NCBI GenBank assembly: GCA_038203935.1
Contig: JBBRDM010000131.1
Location: 1 to 16,111, forward strand
Length of the DNA: 16,111 bases
Direction of reading: 5' to 3'
Source of the DNA: JANXSG01 sp038203935
GTDB taxonomy: Bacteria; Armatimonadota; Chthonomonadetes; Chthonomonadales; Chthonomonadaceae
Shown: positions 7,705 through 15,988 of the stretch, piece after piece
Layout: each line of letters begins with the position of its first letter
How positions within the stretch are numbered: the first letter of the stretch is position 1
The notes under the pieces: generated by a model
The model's input: the letters and a program-made list of their open reading frames with translations, nothing else
The model's database searches: none
Told to the model about the DNA's origin: nothing
Made by a program: the position numbers and the translations under genes

Positions 7705-8868
7705 ATGCATATCGTATGCGTCAACTACTTTTATGATCACGATTTGATTTCAGCAGAAGCGCTTCTGGAGCGCTACGGAACATTAACAGGTTGGGCAGAA
7801 GGTCTGAATTCAGCGGGAGCTCGAGTAACGGTAATCCAGCGATACTCCTCTGATTTGGAGATGGTAAAACGTGGAGTTCGTTATCAATTTGTACGTGAAT
7901 CGGTCTCGCAATCAGGTGGGATATTTGATCATGGTGGTAAAGTCACCATAAAAACGCTCGATGCGCAGCCGGAAGTTATCCATATTCATGGTCTGCAATA
8001 TTCTCGGCAGGCCTCTTATCTGAAACGTAAAATGCCTTCTGTACCTATTTTAGTACAGGATCATGCGGGCCGACCACCTGAAAAGTGGTACAAAAGGGCT
8101 GCGCTGAAAAAGGCGTTTGAAACGATCGATGGAGTTTCATTTTCAGCAAAAGAGCTGATACATCCATGGATACAATCTGGCATATTGACCGAACAAAAGC
8201 CGCTGTTCGAGTTGATGGAGGGATCGAGTAGATTCCATTTAAAGGAGAGATCAGAAGCCCAGGCTATCAGCAGGTTAAGTGGAGACCCTCTCTGCCTCTG
8301 GGTAGGAAGACTGGATGAAAATAAGGATCCAATCACCGTACTGCAGGGTTTCGCAGGAGCGCTGAAATATCTGCCTGAGGCCAAGCTTGCAATGGTTTAT
8401 GATGAAGAAATTCTGCTCGCCAAAGTTAAATTGTGGTTGAAGCAAAATCCATACGAAGCTTCACGGATTACTCTTCTTGGGAAAATTGAACACGCGGAAT
8501 TAGAAAACATCTTCAACAGCGCTCAGTTATTTCTTTCGGGCAGTCACCACGAGGGGAGCGGATATGCAGTTATTGAGGCTCTCTCCTGCGGTGTAGTACC
8601 TGTCTTGTCGGACATTCCGAGTTTTCGTGTATTGACAGATCATGGACGGTTCGGCAGATTGTGGCGTACTGGCTGTTCTGAATCGCTGACCGAGAAAATT
8701 TTGGAATCATACCGCAGTCTTACATTGGAATCGCCGAATCAAATTCGGAAATTTTTCGATGAATCCTGGAGTTTTGATGCTATCGGTGTCAAGGCAATTC
8801 AGGCTTATCAAACACTTATCAAAGGGTATCCATGTGAAAATCGGAATAGTAACACCCGGCGGATTTGA
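7705..8868 (+). CDS. Glycosyltransferase family 4-like
   Basis: This 387-residue cytoplasmic enzyme is predicted to transfer a sugar from a nucleotide donor. The N-terminal acceptor half contains the GT-B-type start MHIVCVNYFY and VIHIHGLQYSRQASYL (91-106). The donor half has LWVGRLDENKDP (198-209) with the phosphate-binding Arg202/Lys207 and a good EX7E element, E283 to E291 within HHEGSGYAVIEALSCG. These indicate a retaining GT4 enzyme. An ATG at 7705 with a GGGA (7695-7698) six bases upstream gives a well-supported start. The last 12 codons overlap the next gene by 35 bases, and the true globular end is probably near AYQTLIKG. The sugar and acceptor cannot be read from sequence. It is followed by a second, divergent GT4 enzyme, suggesting that two sugars are added in sequence. 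Confidence 0.9.
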   Translation: MHIVCVNYFYDHDLISAEALLERYGTLTGWAEGLNSAGARVTVIQRYSSDLEMVKRGVRYQFVRESVSQSGGIFDHGGKVTIKTLDAQPEVIHIHGLQYSRQASYLKRKMPSVPILVQDHAGRPPEKWYKRAALKKAFETIDGVSFSAKELIHPWIQSGILTEQKPLFELMEGSSRFHLKERSEAQAISRLSGDPLCLWVGRLDENKDPITVLQGFAGALKYLPEAKLAMVYDEEILLAKVKLWLKQNPYEASRITLLGKIEHAELENIFNSAQLFLSGSHHEGSGYAVIEALSCGVVPVLSDIPSFRVLTDHGRFGRLWRTGCSESLTEKILESYRSLTLESPNQIRKFFDESWSFDAIGVKAIQAYQTLIKGYPCENRNSNTRRI

Positions 8869-9985
8869 TCGAAGCGGTACAGATAGAGTTATACCCACAT
8901 TTTTGTGGCTCGTGGAACGATTGGCGCAGCATCATGAAGTGCATGTTTTCACACTCTATCAATATCCTCAGCCGGAAGAGTATCAGCTGCTCGGCGCGAC
9001 TATACACAATGTAGGTTATCGAGAAGGCCCAAATCGGAACAGATTTCAAATATTTCCCGCGATACGCGCGGTAATCAAAGAACATAAAAAACAGAAATTC
9101 GATATTCTGCATGGACTATGGGCGAATCAAAGTGGGCTGGTAACAGTCCTGGCTGGCAAATGGTGCCGCATTCCAACCGTGATAACTGTCGCAGGAGGCG
9201 AGCTGGCAGCGGTGCAGGAGATTGGGTATGGAGATGGGCTGCGTTTTAGAAGCCGCTGGAAAGTGGAGCTCACTTTGTGGCTGGCTGGCCGTCTTACCAG
9301 CGCGGCAGAATATACACGGCGAAAGCTGATCACCAGATATCCGGACACTCGTCTGATCATTCTCGGAGTAGATACCGAAAAGTTTTCCCCTCCGGCTGAG
9401 CCGCCTCAAGGTCCGCCCTGGAATTTACTGCATATTGCAAGTCTGAACAAGGTTAAGGATCAGCCGACTCTGCTTCGTGCATTTCGTGAGATTCATAATG
9501 CGGAACCATCTGCCCATCTCGACATCGTCGGAGAGGATACTCTCGGCGGAGAAATTCAGCGGCTGGCAGGAGATTTAGGGATCGGATGTGCAGTGACGTT
9601 TCACGGTTTTCAAAATAGTACCGTTGTGGCACGCATATTACAGCAAGCTCATCTCCTGATTCATAGCTCGCTTTTCGAGGATGCCGGCCCGTTGGTTTTT
9701 CTTGAAGCGGCAGCATGTGAGGTTCCGACCGTGGGAACTATGGTGGGATTAATTGATGATCTGGCGCCGCACTACTGCGTGTCCGTTCCAATAGGGGATT
9801 ACAGGACTTTGGCCAGTGCAGCAATAGCGTTGCTGCGAGACGATGAGAGCAGAATTGATCTGGGCAGAAGGGCGCTCGCCTACGCTAGAACCCATGATGC
9901 GGACTGGACTGCTGCTCAATTTGAATCCATCTATCTGGAACTGACTGCAAAAAATTCAGAGAACCAACCTGCAGTGGCAATATAA
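8834..9985 (+). CDS. Glycosyltransferase family 4-like (second copy, divergent)
   Basis: This 383-residue GT-B glycosyltransferase begins MKIGIVTPGGFDRSGTDRV, a textbook GT4 start with the glycine-rich loop. It continues with FDILHGLWANQSGL (89-102), the donor-side motif IASLNKVKDQPTLL (201-214; Lys206) and the region SSLFEDAGPLVFLEAAACEVPTVGT. In that last region the EX7E pair aligns as D283-X7-E291, an Asp in place of the usual first Glu, with Glu282 just before it. Activity is still likely but unproven. The start is the GTG at 8834, with AAAGGG immediately upstream at 8821-8826. Longer in-frame readings overlap the previous gene and lack the family start. The gene overlaps the preceding glycosyltransferase by 35 bases, so the two are cotranslated or at least cotranscribed. 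Donor and acceptor are unknown. Confidence 0.9.
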   Translation: MKIGIVTPGGFDRSGTDRVIPTFLWLVERLAQHHEVHVFTLYQYPQPEEYQLLGATIHNVGYREGPNRNRFQIFPAIRAVIKEHKKQKFDILHGLWANQSGLVTVLAGKWCRIPTVITVAGGELAAVQEIGYGDGLRFRSRWKVELTLWLAGRLTSAAEYTRRKLITRYPDTRLIILGVDTEKFSPPAEPPQGPPWNLLHIASLNKVKDQPTLLRAFREIHNAEPSAHLDIVGEDTLGGEIQRLAGDLGIGCAVTFHGFQNSTVVARILQQAHLLIHSSLFEDAGPLVFLEAAACEVPTVGTMVGLIDDLAPHYCVSVPIGDYRTLASAAIALLRDDESRIDLGRRALAYARTHDADWTAAQFESIYLELTAKNSENQPAVAI

Positions 9986-10011
9986 GCGGTTTGCTTGATT
10001 TTCCTGGTTTT

Positions 10012-10019
10012 AGAGGTGA
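10012..10019 (+). promoter_or_regulatory. Strong ribosome-binding site that fixes the start of the first B12 radical SAM gene
   Basis: AGAGGTGA lies five bases before the ATG at 10025. It is the strongest Shine-Dalgarno match in the window and decides in favour of 10025 over an in-frame upstream start at 9995. The resulting N-terminus, MVDVLLVHSYF, also aligns with MADILLTHGYF of the next gene. Confidence 0.75.
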
Positions 10020-10024
10020 TTAAA

Positions 10025-11527
10025 ATGGTAGACGTGCTCCTCGTTCACTCTTATTTTTTAAAATATGATTCCAAGCAGCGTGAGAAACAAAAGCCATATC
10101 CGCCGCTAGCCACACTCTACGCGGCTTCATTTTTAAGGCAGGAAGGGTACTCCGTAACCCTTTTCGATGCGATGCTCTCTGAAGGTGAACATGAGTTTGA
10201 AGAGGTTTTAGAACACTGCCAGCCAATGTTTGTAGTAATCTATGAAGACAGCTTTAACTTTTTGATTAAAATGTGCCTCAGCAGAATGCGGCAGGCTGCA
10301 CAGACGATGAGCAGATCTGCGAGAGAAGCAGGGGCCACGGTGATAGCAGCTAGTCCGGACGTCTCCGACCACCCTGAGTTCTATTTTTCACATGGAGTGC
10401 AGTATGCTCTCATCGGGGAAGCGGATCATACTCTGCTGGAACTGCTTCATGTTCTCAAAAGCCGCAATTCATTACCACTAACTGAGATTGCCGGACTTGC
10501 CTGGCCCGATGCTGATCAGCCGGATGGCATATACCGAACGACGGAACGCCATCCTGAACGCCATTTGGACTGTTTTCCATTCCCGGCATGGGATCTGCTC
10601 GATGTAGAGAAGTATCGCAAAGTATGGATGGATGCGCATGGATATTTCAGTTTGAATATGGTAGGCACTCGCGGATGCCCGTTTCATTGCAACTGGTGCG
10701 CAAAACCGATCTGGGGACAGCGGTACGCTATGCGATCTCCAGTAAACGTAGCTGCGGAGATGAGCCTTATAAAAAGAGAACTCAAGCCAGATCACATATG
10801 GTTCGCTGACGATATTTTCGGTCTTCGTCCACGATGGGTGACAGATTTTGCAGAGATAGTCCGGGAATTAGATGCAGTTATCCCTTTTACCATACAGTCC
10901 AGAGTCGATCTGATGACGGAACGAGCGGTTGCGGGCCTGGCTTTAGCAGGATGTACAGAAGTCTGGATGGGGGCGGAAAGCGGCAGTCAGCAGATTTTAG
11001 ATGCAATGGACAAAGGAACAGAGCTTACGCAGATAGCTACAGCACGTGAGAGATTGAAACAGGCAGGAATTAAAGCCAATTTCTTTCTGCAGTTTGGTTA
11101 TCCAGGAGAATCGTTTGAGGATATTATGTCCACAGTGCAAATGGTGCGAGATACACTGCCGGATAACATCGGTGTCAGCGTAAGCTATCCGCTGCCTGGA
11201 ACGAAATTTCATGGAATGGTGGCTCCACAGCTTGGGGCAAAAACAAATTGGACCGATAGCAACGATCTTGCAATGATGTTTCAGGGGACCTACCGTTCCC
11301 CATTCTACCGTCATCTGCACAATCTAATTCACCGTGATCTGGAGCTGCGGCAGAAGCTGGCTTCAGGAATCCATAGCGTAGAAATTTTCGCTCTACTCGA
11401 TCAATTGAATGCGGAATGGTGTACGCTTGGCCGAGTAGAATCGGAACATCGCAGCCTAACACCAACCATCATAAAACGACTTACAAAAACTCCTGCTCCG
11501 CCTGATTTAAGCAAGGAATGGAACTGA
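10025..11527 (+). CDS. B12-binding-domain radical SAM protein (first of a tandem pair)
   Basis: This 500-residue enzyme generates a 5'-deoxyadenosyl radical using a [4Fe-4S] cluster. The cluster motif is Cx3Cx2C at C218, C222 and C225 (GTRGCPFHCNWC). The N-terminal 170 residues form a cobalamin-binding-type fold, with the familiar KPYPPLATLYAASFLRQEGYSVTLFDA (23-49) and YALIGEAD (127-134). As in BchE-type enzymes there is no DxHxxG cobalamin-ligand motif, so B12 may bind base-off without a protein His, or not at all. The usual GGP loop is replaced by AASPD. Later barrel motifs include IWFADDIFG (258-266), VWMGAESGSQQILDAM (313-328) and the C-terminal YPLPGTKF. Reactions of such enzymes include C-methylation, ring formation and oxidative cyclisation, and which one applies is unknown. 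It is a paralogue of the next gene, whose start lies two bases beyond this stop. Confidence 0.9.
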   Translation: MVDVLLVHSYFLKYDSKQREKQKPYPPLATLYAASFLRQEGYSVTLFDAMLSEGEHEFEEVLEHCQPMFVVIYEDSFNFLIKMCLSRMRQAAQTMSRSAREAGATVIAASPDVSDHPEFYFSHGVQYALIGEADHTLLELLHVLKSRNSLPLTEIAGLAWPDADQPDGIYRTTERHPERHLDCFPFPAWDLLDVEKYRKVWMDAHGYFSLNMVGTRGCPFHCNWCAKPIWGQRYAMRSPVNVAAEMSLIKRELKPDHIWFADDIFGLRPRWVTDFAEIVRELDAVIPFTIQSRVDLMTERAVAGLALAGCTEVWMGAESGSQQILDAMDKGTELTQIATARERLKQAGIKANFFLQFGYPGESFEDIMSTVQMVRDTLPDNIGVSVSYPLPGTKFHGMVAPQLGAKTNWTDSNDLAMMFQGTYRSPFYRHLHNLIHRDLELRQKLASGIHSVEIFALLDQLNAEWCTLGRVESEHRSLTPTIIKRLTKTPAPPDLSKEWN

Positions 11528-11529
11528 CC

Positions 11530-12921
11530 ATGGCAGATATCTTACTGACGCACGGGTATTTCATGTGGGAGGACGAAAAGGAACGCCAGATCATGAAGCC
11601 CTATCCGCCACTCGGGCTCCTCTATCTCTCCGCCTATTTGAAACGCGCCGGGTTCCAAGTAGATTTATTCGATAGTACGCTGGAAAATCGAGATAAATTG
11701 ATGTCGAAGCTTGCTGCCGAATCAGGCGGAGTACTGGGCCTTTACACTAATTTAATCACACGGAAAAATATTCTGGCTATCATTTCGGAAGCCAAAAAAT
11801 ATGGATGGACAGTAATTCTTGGAGGGCCTGAAGCTGCCAACTATCCGCACGAATACCTTTTGCGAGGCGCGGATGTGGTGGTAAAAGGCGAAGGTGAAGT
11901 CACGCTTGCAGAACTGATTACGATGTTGGCTAAAAATGGCTGTCACCGGCTGCATGAGGTGAATGGGGTATGGTTTCGAGGGGAAGAAGGAGAGATAATA
12001 GCCACACCGGATCGAGTTCAGATCGCCGATATCGACAGTTTGCCCTGGCCGGATAGAGAACAGGCTGATATTGCTCAATACGTGCAGATTTGGCGTGAGC
12101 ATCATGGAATGGGCAGTGTCAATCTGATCACCGCCCGAGGCTGCCCTTATAAGTGTAAATGGTGTTCCCATGCAGTCTATGGCTATAGCCATCGTCGAAG
12201 GAGCTATGTCGACTGTGCTGCAGAGGTTGAGCACATCAGGGATACCTATCATCCTGATCAGGTCTGGTACGCGGATGACGTATTCACAATTCATCATGGC
12301 TGGCTCGAATCCTACGCTGCCGAACTCAAACGAAGAAACTTAAAGCTGCCTTTCGAGACAATCTCCCGCGCGGACCGTATGATGAATGAGGAAACTCTCA
12401 AAACGCTGGCAGATATGGGCTGCTACCGAATATGGATAGGGTCAGAAAGCGGAAGCCAGCGCATTCTGGATTCCATGCAGCGGGGAGTAAAGGTAGAGCA
12501 GGTCCAGTGGGCTACGAAGGCGGCACAGCGCTATGGTATACAGGTAGGAATGTTCCTCATGTGGGGTTACGATGGGGAGACGCTGGAGGATATAGAAGCG
12601 ACAGTAGACCACGTTAAAAAAGCCAATCCAGATATCTTCTTCACTACAGTGGCTTATCCCATTAAGAACACTCCCTATTTTAAGGCAGTAGAGGATCGTG
12701 TTCAGCTAAATATACCGTGGGACGAGGCATCGGATCGTGATTATGTTATACAGGGGCGCCATTCCAAAAATTATTACAGGCATGCCGATCGATTTCTGCG
12801 CAGTGAAGTGGCTGCATATAGATTGGGAACTGCGGACCCGGTTGAGGCTGAATTAAAACGATCAGAAGCGGCAGAGGCAAAAATATCTATGCTGGCCGCA
12901 TCTGAAGAGGTCGAAGCTTGA
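11530..12921 (+). CDS. B12-binding-domain radical SAM protein (second of a tandem pair)
   Basis: This 463-residue paralogue of the preceding enzyme has the radical SAM cluster Cys205, Cys209 and Cys212 (TARGCPYKCKWC). It also has an N-terminal B12-binding-type domain with KPYPPLGLLYLSAYL (23-37), VILGGPEAANYPHEYL (95-110) and VVVKGEGEVTLAEL (116-129). This domain keeps the usual GGP and GEGE signatures that the first copy has partly lost. Barrel motifs follow: VWYADDVFT (245-253) and IWIGSESGSQRILDSM (301-316). There are no obvious auxiliary cysteine clusters at the C-terminus, which ends in an Ala/Glu-rich tail. The ATG at 11530 is preferred over 11518 because its N-terminus aligns with the sister protein and avoids overlap. 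It ends with a TTGA overlap into the methyltransferase gene. A tandem pair suggests two successive radical steps on one intermediate, or one active and one accessory subunit. Confidence 0.9.
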   Translation: MADILLTHGYFMWEDEKERQIMKPYPPLGLLYLSAYLKRAGFQVDLFDSTLENRDKLMSKLAAESGGVLGLYTNLITRKNILAIISEAKKYGWTVILGGPEAANYPHEYLLRGADVVVKGEGEVTLAELITMLAKNGCHRLHEVNGVWFRGEEGEIIATPDRVQIADIDSLPWPDREQADIAQYVQIWREHHGMGSVNLITARGCPYKCKWCSHAVYGYSHRRRSYVDCAAEVEHIRDTYHPDQVWYADDVFTIHHGWLESYAAELKRRNLKLPFETISRADRMMNEETLKTLADMGCYRIWIGSESGSQRILDSMQRGVKVEQVQWATKAAQRYGIQVGMFLMWGYDGETLEDIEATVDHVKKANPDIFFTTVAYPIKNTPYFKAVEDRVQLNIPWDEASDRDYVIQGRHSKNYYRHADRFLRSEVAAYRLGTADPVEAELKRSEAAEAKISMLAASEEVEA

Positions 12922-13733
12922 AACAGTCCGCTTCGATAGAAGTTATGAATAACCAAAGTCCATTTGATGTTCTGGCACCCGACTATGATAGGAAATTCAC
13001 GAACAGCATTATTGGTTCGTACATGCGCAATGCAGTCTGGCAGCGAATGGATCAACACTTTCAGGCCGGATCCCACATTCTTGAGCTGAACTGCGGTACA
13101 GGCGAGGATGCAGTCCATCTGGCTCAGCGCGGGGTTTATGTCCACGCATTAGATATTTCCGAGACCATGGTGAAGAAGGCACGTGAAAAAGCAGAGGCAT
13201 TCGGCATGGGAGATAGAATTGAAATTCAGAAAATACCCATCGAAGCGCTTTGTGAATACCTGCCTTATTCAGAAAGTGAAAAATACGATGGGGCGCTCTC
13301 GAATTTCGGCGGACTGAACTGTGTTGCGAACATGGCCGGGGTTGCTGAGGATCTCGCAGCATGTTTACGGCCCGGCGCAATAGCCCTCCTATGCGTTATG
13401 GGGCCGCTATGTCCCTGGGAGTGGCTCTGGTTTCTTCACAAAAAACAGTATAAAACTGCATTTCGCCGACTGCAAAAAAATGGAGTAGAATGGCGTGAGA
13501 TCACCATACGGTATCCCTCAATTACTTCAATGCGGCGCAGCTTCGCGCACTCATTCCGATTCCTGCGGGTCAGTGCTATCGGCGCGTTCATTCCTCCGAG
13601 TTATATGGAATGTTGGGCAGAGAAGCACCTATCTTTTGTGGACAAACTGAATCGATGGGAACGCCAGTTTGAGCGAGTGACTCCTCTTCCCATGCTGGCG
13701 GATCACTATCTGATAGAACTGGAGCGCATATGA
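12918..13733 (+). CDS. Class I SAM-dependent methyltransferase
   Basis: This 271-residue Rossmann-fold methyltransferase has motif I HILELNCGTGEDAVHLA (53-69), the acidic end of strand beta2 ALDIS (77-81), and a motif corresponding to beta4, KYDGALSNFGGLNCV. The C-terminal third (GPLCPWEWLWFLHKKQY, then IPPSYMECWAEKH and ADHYLIELERI) is longer than a minimal methyltransferase and probably forms a cap for the acceptor. It may O-, N- or C-methylate the pathway intermediate. Translation begins at a TTG overlapping the previous stop (TTGA), supported by AAGAGGT at 12905-12911. An ATG at 12945 is the alternative but has no good ribosome-binding site. It ends in a four-base ATGA overlap with the next radical SAM gene. 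Acceptor and position are unknown. Confidence 0.88.
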   Translation: MKQSASIEVMNNQSPFDVLAPDYDRKFTNSIIGSYMRNAVWQRMDQHFQAGSHILELNCGTGEDAVHLAQRGVYVHALDISETMVKKAREKAEAFGMGDRIEIQKIPIEALCEYLPYSESEKYDGALSNFGGLNCVANMAGVAEDLAACLRPGAIALLCVMGPLCPWEWLWFLHKKQYKTAFRRLQKNGVEWREITIRYPSITSMRRSFAHSFRFLRVSAIGAFIPPSYMECWAEKHLSFVDKLNRWERQFERVTPLPMLADHYLIELERI

Positions 13734-14782
13734 CGGCTCTCAGTCCCATGCCGGTCCCTACCTCTGTAAAGTCAGGAGCAGCTCTGCTTTCAAGAGAAGA
13801 TCCCATATTGAGCCTGCCAATATTGATTCTCTGCCCGCACAGCCGGTGCAACTGCAGGTGCAAAATGTGCGATATTTGGCGCGCGAAAGAGCGCAATGAG
13901 ATCGCATCAGATGAGATAAGCGCCTGGATGCCCGAGTGGAAAAAATTGGGTATAAGCCGCGTTGTGTTAAGCGGAGGTGAGGCGCTCTTGCATTCCCATC
14001 TATGGGATCTCTGCGCACTGCTCCGAGATGAAGACATAGGAATTACGCTGCTGACCACAGGTCTGCTTCTGGAAAAAGAAGCCGCTCATATTGTGCAGTA
14101 TTGTGATGATGTAATAGTCAGTCTGGATGGGCCGCGGGAAATTCACAATAGAGTGCGCAATATTCCTACGGCTTTTGATAAAATGGCGCGAGGAATAGCA
14201 GCAATAAAATCAACCGGAGCATCGATATCGATATCGGGCCGGTGTACCATTCAACTGACAAACTATCGTTATATCCGTGAAACTGTTCTCGCAGCAAAAG
14301 AGATGGGACTGGATCGTATTAGCTTCCTTGCTGCGGATGTTAGCAGCGAAGCGTTCAATAGACCAGAAGGATGGGACAAAGATCGCGTGTCGGAAGTTGC
14401 TCTCTCGCGAGCTGATCTGCCGCTATTAAAAGAAGAACTCGAGTTCTTAGAACTTGAATTTTCTGAAGAATTCGAAAATGGATTCATTGCTGAAAGCCCT
14501 GAGAAACTTCGGCGCAGACTTCTGCAGTATTTCTCGGCAATCACTGGCGCTGCAGAGTTTTTTCCCAATAACTGTAATGCCCCCTGGGTTTCTACTGTAA
14601 TCGAATCAGACGGTATGGTGCGGCCTTGTTTTTTTCAGCCGCCGCTGGGAAATATTCGCGAATCTGGAAGTTTGGATGCTGTCTTGAACTCACCAGAAGC
14701 CATCGCTTTCAGAAAAAATCTAAATATCCATACTGATCCAATTTGCAGTAAGTGCGTCTGTACGCTGGCTTTAAGAACGTGA
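13730..14782 (+). CDS. Radical SAM protein with SPASM/twitch-like C-terminal cysteines
   Basis: This 350-residue radical SAM enzyme is of a different type from the tandem pair. There is no B12 domain, and the cluster motif C40-C44-C47 (within CNCRCKMCDIW) comes near the N-terminus. It is followed by VVLSGGEALLH (78-88), VIVSLDGPREIHNRVR (128-143) and a C-terminal segment with Cys282, Cys300, Cys339, Cys342 and Cys344. The spacing (NCNAPW, then VRPCFF, then CSKC) resembles a shortened SPASM, or 'twitch', domain holding one auxiliary iron-sulphur cluster. Such enzymes include peptide-modifying maturases and small-molecule dehydrogenases, so the substrate could be a peptide or metabolite. The ATG at 13730 has GGAG at 13721-13724 upstream and overlaps the methyltransferase stop (ATGA). 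The stop overlaps the amidohydrolase start (GTGA). The sequence lies in a tight enzyme cassette, which argues for one pathway. Confidence 0.88.
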   Translation: MTALSPMPVPTSVKSGAALLSREDPILSLPILILCPHSRCNCRCKMCDIWRAKERNEIASDEISAWMPEWKKLGISRVVLSGGEALLHSHLWDLCALLRDEDIGITLLTTGLLLEKEAAHIVQYCDDVIVSLDGPREIHNRVRNIPTAFDKMARGIAAIKSTGASISISGRCTIQLTNYRYIRETVLAAKEMGLDRISFLAADVSSEAFNRPEGWDKDRVSEVALSRADLPLLKEELEFLELEFSEEFENGFIAESPEKLRRRLLQYFSAITGAAEFFPNNCNAPWVSTVIESDGMVRPCFFQPPLGNIRESGSLDAVLNSPEAIAFRKNLNIHTDPICSKCVCTLALRT

Positions 14783-15987
14783 ATATAAATACGGATACCG
14801 TTATTAGAAATGCGAGATATATTTGCAGCGATGAAATTTCTGCGCGATCTCTCAGGTTCTCAGGGGGCCGAATTGTCGAAGATTCCAGTGAACGTGCCCT
14901 GGAATTTGATCTTACGGATCATTTAGTATTTCCCGGCCTTATAAATGCACATGACCATCTTCATTTGAACTGTTTTCCTTCACTGACTGGCGAGGAATTA
15001 TTTCGGAACAGTTACGAATGGATAGATTCTCTGCAAAACCTGATGTTGTCGCCTGAGTATATTGCGGCGAAAGCTGTTCCGCTTGAGCAACGATTGTGGC
15101 AGGGAGCGTTAAAAAATCTGCTCAGCGGAGTAACGACGGTGGCGCATCATGATCCGTATCACAAAATATTTGATGAGGCCAACTTTCCGGTGCAAGTGCT
15201 GAAACAGTTCGGATGGAGTCATTCCCTGGGATTGGGACTCTCGAACAGCATCAGGTCTCCCTTAAATTATGGTCCGACAGTTCAAGAGAGTTTTGCATCG
15301 ACACCTTCTTCAAATCCCTGGATGATCCATCTTGCTGAGGGAACAGATGAAACAGCAGAATCTGAGTTTAACGAACTGGTAAATTTAGAATGCCTGGCAG
15401 CAAATACGGTTCTTATTCACGGGGTAGGGCTAAGTAATGCGGATATCCAGAGGGTTATTGATTGCGGTGCAGGCGTCGTGTGGTGCCCCACCAGTAATCT
15501 GAAAATGCTCGGAAAAACGCTTTCAGCTAAGGCGTTATTAGATTCTCAAAGAGTTGCACTTGGAACCGACTCAAGGCTGACTGGCGGGCATGATCTGCTG
15601 GAAGAAATAAAACAGATATACGCCAACGGTTACGTTTCTGGAAGAGATATAGTGAATTTAGTGACTACTTCGAGCAGTCAGCTGCTCCTAGCTCCCGATA
15701 TTGGCACGCTGAAATTTGGATCCCGTGCAGATATCCTGATCTTGCGTGAAGACAGCTCTCCTGCCTGGGAATCGCTTTTGAAAGTAGACAGAGCAGGAAT
15801 ACGAGCGGTTATCCGTGGGGGCAAGCCGGCAGTAGCAGATGAGGATTTTGAGGAGTGGTTCGTTGAAACGGGTACTCATTTTACGCCTATTATGCTGGAT
15901 GGCTGCAGAAAACTTTGCGCAACCAGCTATCTAGGCAAACCAGGGTATGCAGAACTTGAACCTGGTTTAGATCGATGGGCAGCATGA
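14779..15987 (+). CDS. Amidohydrolase-superfamily protein (TrzA/SsnA/deaminase-like)
   Basis: This 402-residue predicted metal-dependent hydrolase or deaminase has NAHDHLH (56-62) supplying the HxH metal ligands His58 and His60. His184 lies in WMIHLAEGTDET, His214 in VLIHGVG, and the catalytic Asp264 in LGTDSRLTGG, so the full mononuclear-metal set is present in order. Flanking beta-sandwich strands (the N-terminal VIRNARYI..GGRIV and the C-terminal RADILIL, VIRGGK) match the cytosine-deaminase-like group with a composite barrel/sandwich layout. It may hydrolyse or deaminate a heterocycle, guanidine or amide in the pathway, or process a carbonyl-bearing intermediate. It starts at a GTG sharing bases with the previous stop (GTGA). 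Readings from 14752 would only add residues overlapping the radical SAM gene. It is followed after one base by the partial methyltransferase. Confidence 0.88.
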   Translation: MNINTDTVIRNARYICSDEISARSLRFSGGRIVEDSSERALEFDLTDHLVFPGLINAHDHLHLNCFPSLTGEELFRNSYEWIDSLQNLMLSPEYIAAKAVPLEQRLWQGALKNLLSGVTTVAHHDPYHKIFDEANFPVQVLKQFGWSHSLGLGLSNSIRSPLNYGPTVQESFASTPSSNPWMIHLAEGTDETAESEFNELVNLECLAANTVLIHGVGLSNADIQRVIDCGAGVVWCPTSNLKMLGKTLSAKALLDSQRVALGTDSRLTGGHDLLEEIKQIYANGYVSGRDIVNLVTTSSSQLLLAPDIGTLKFGSRADILILREDSSPAWESLLKVDRAGIRAVIRGGKPAVADEDFEEWFVETGTHFTPIMLDGCRKLCATSYLGKPGYAELEPGLDRWAA

Positions 15988-15988
15988 G

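Noticed and set aside
14222..14237. Short alternating palindromic stretch (repeated ATCGAT/GATATC)
   Set aside because: It lies inside the radical SAM gene and simply encodes a Ser-Ile-Ser-Ile run; no repeat copies elsewhere were seen.
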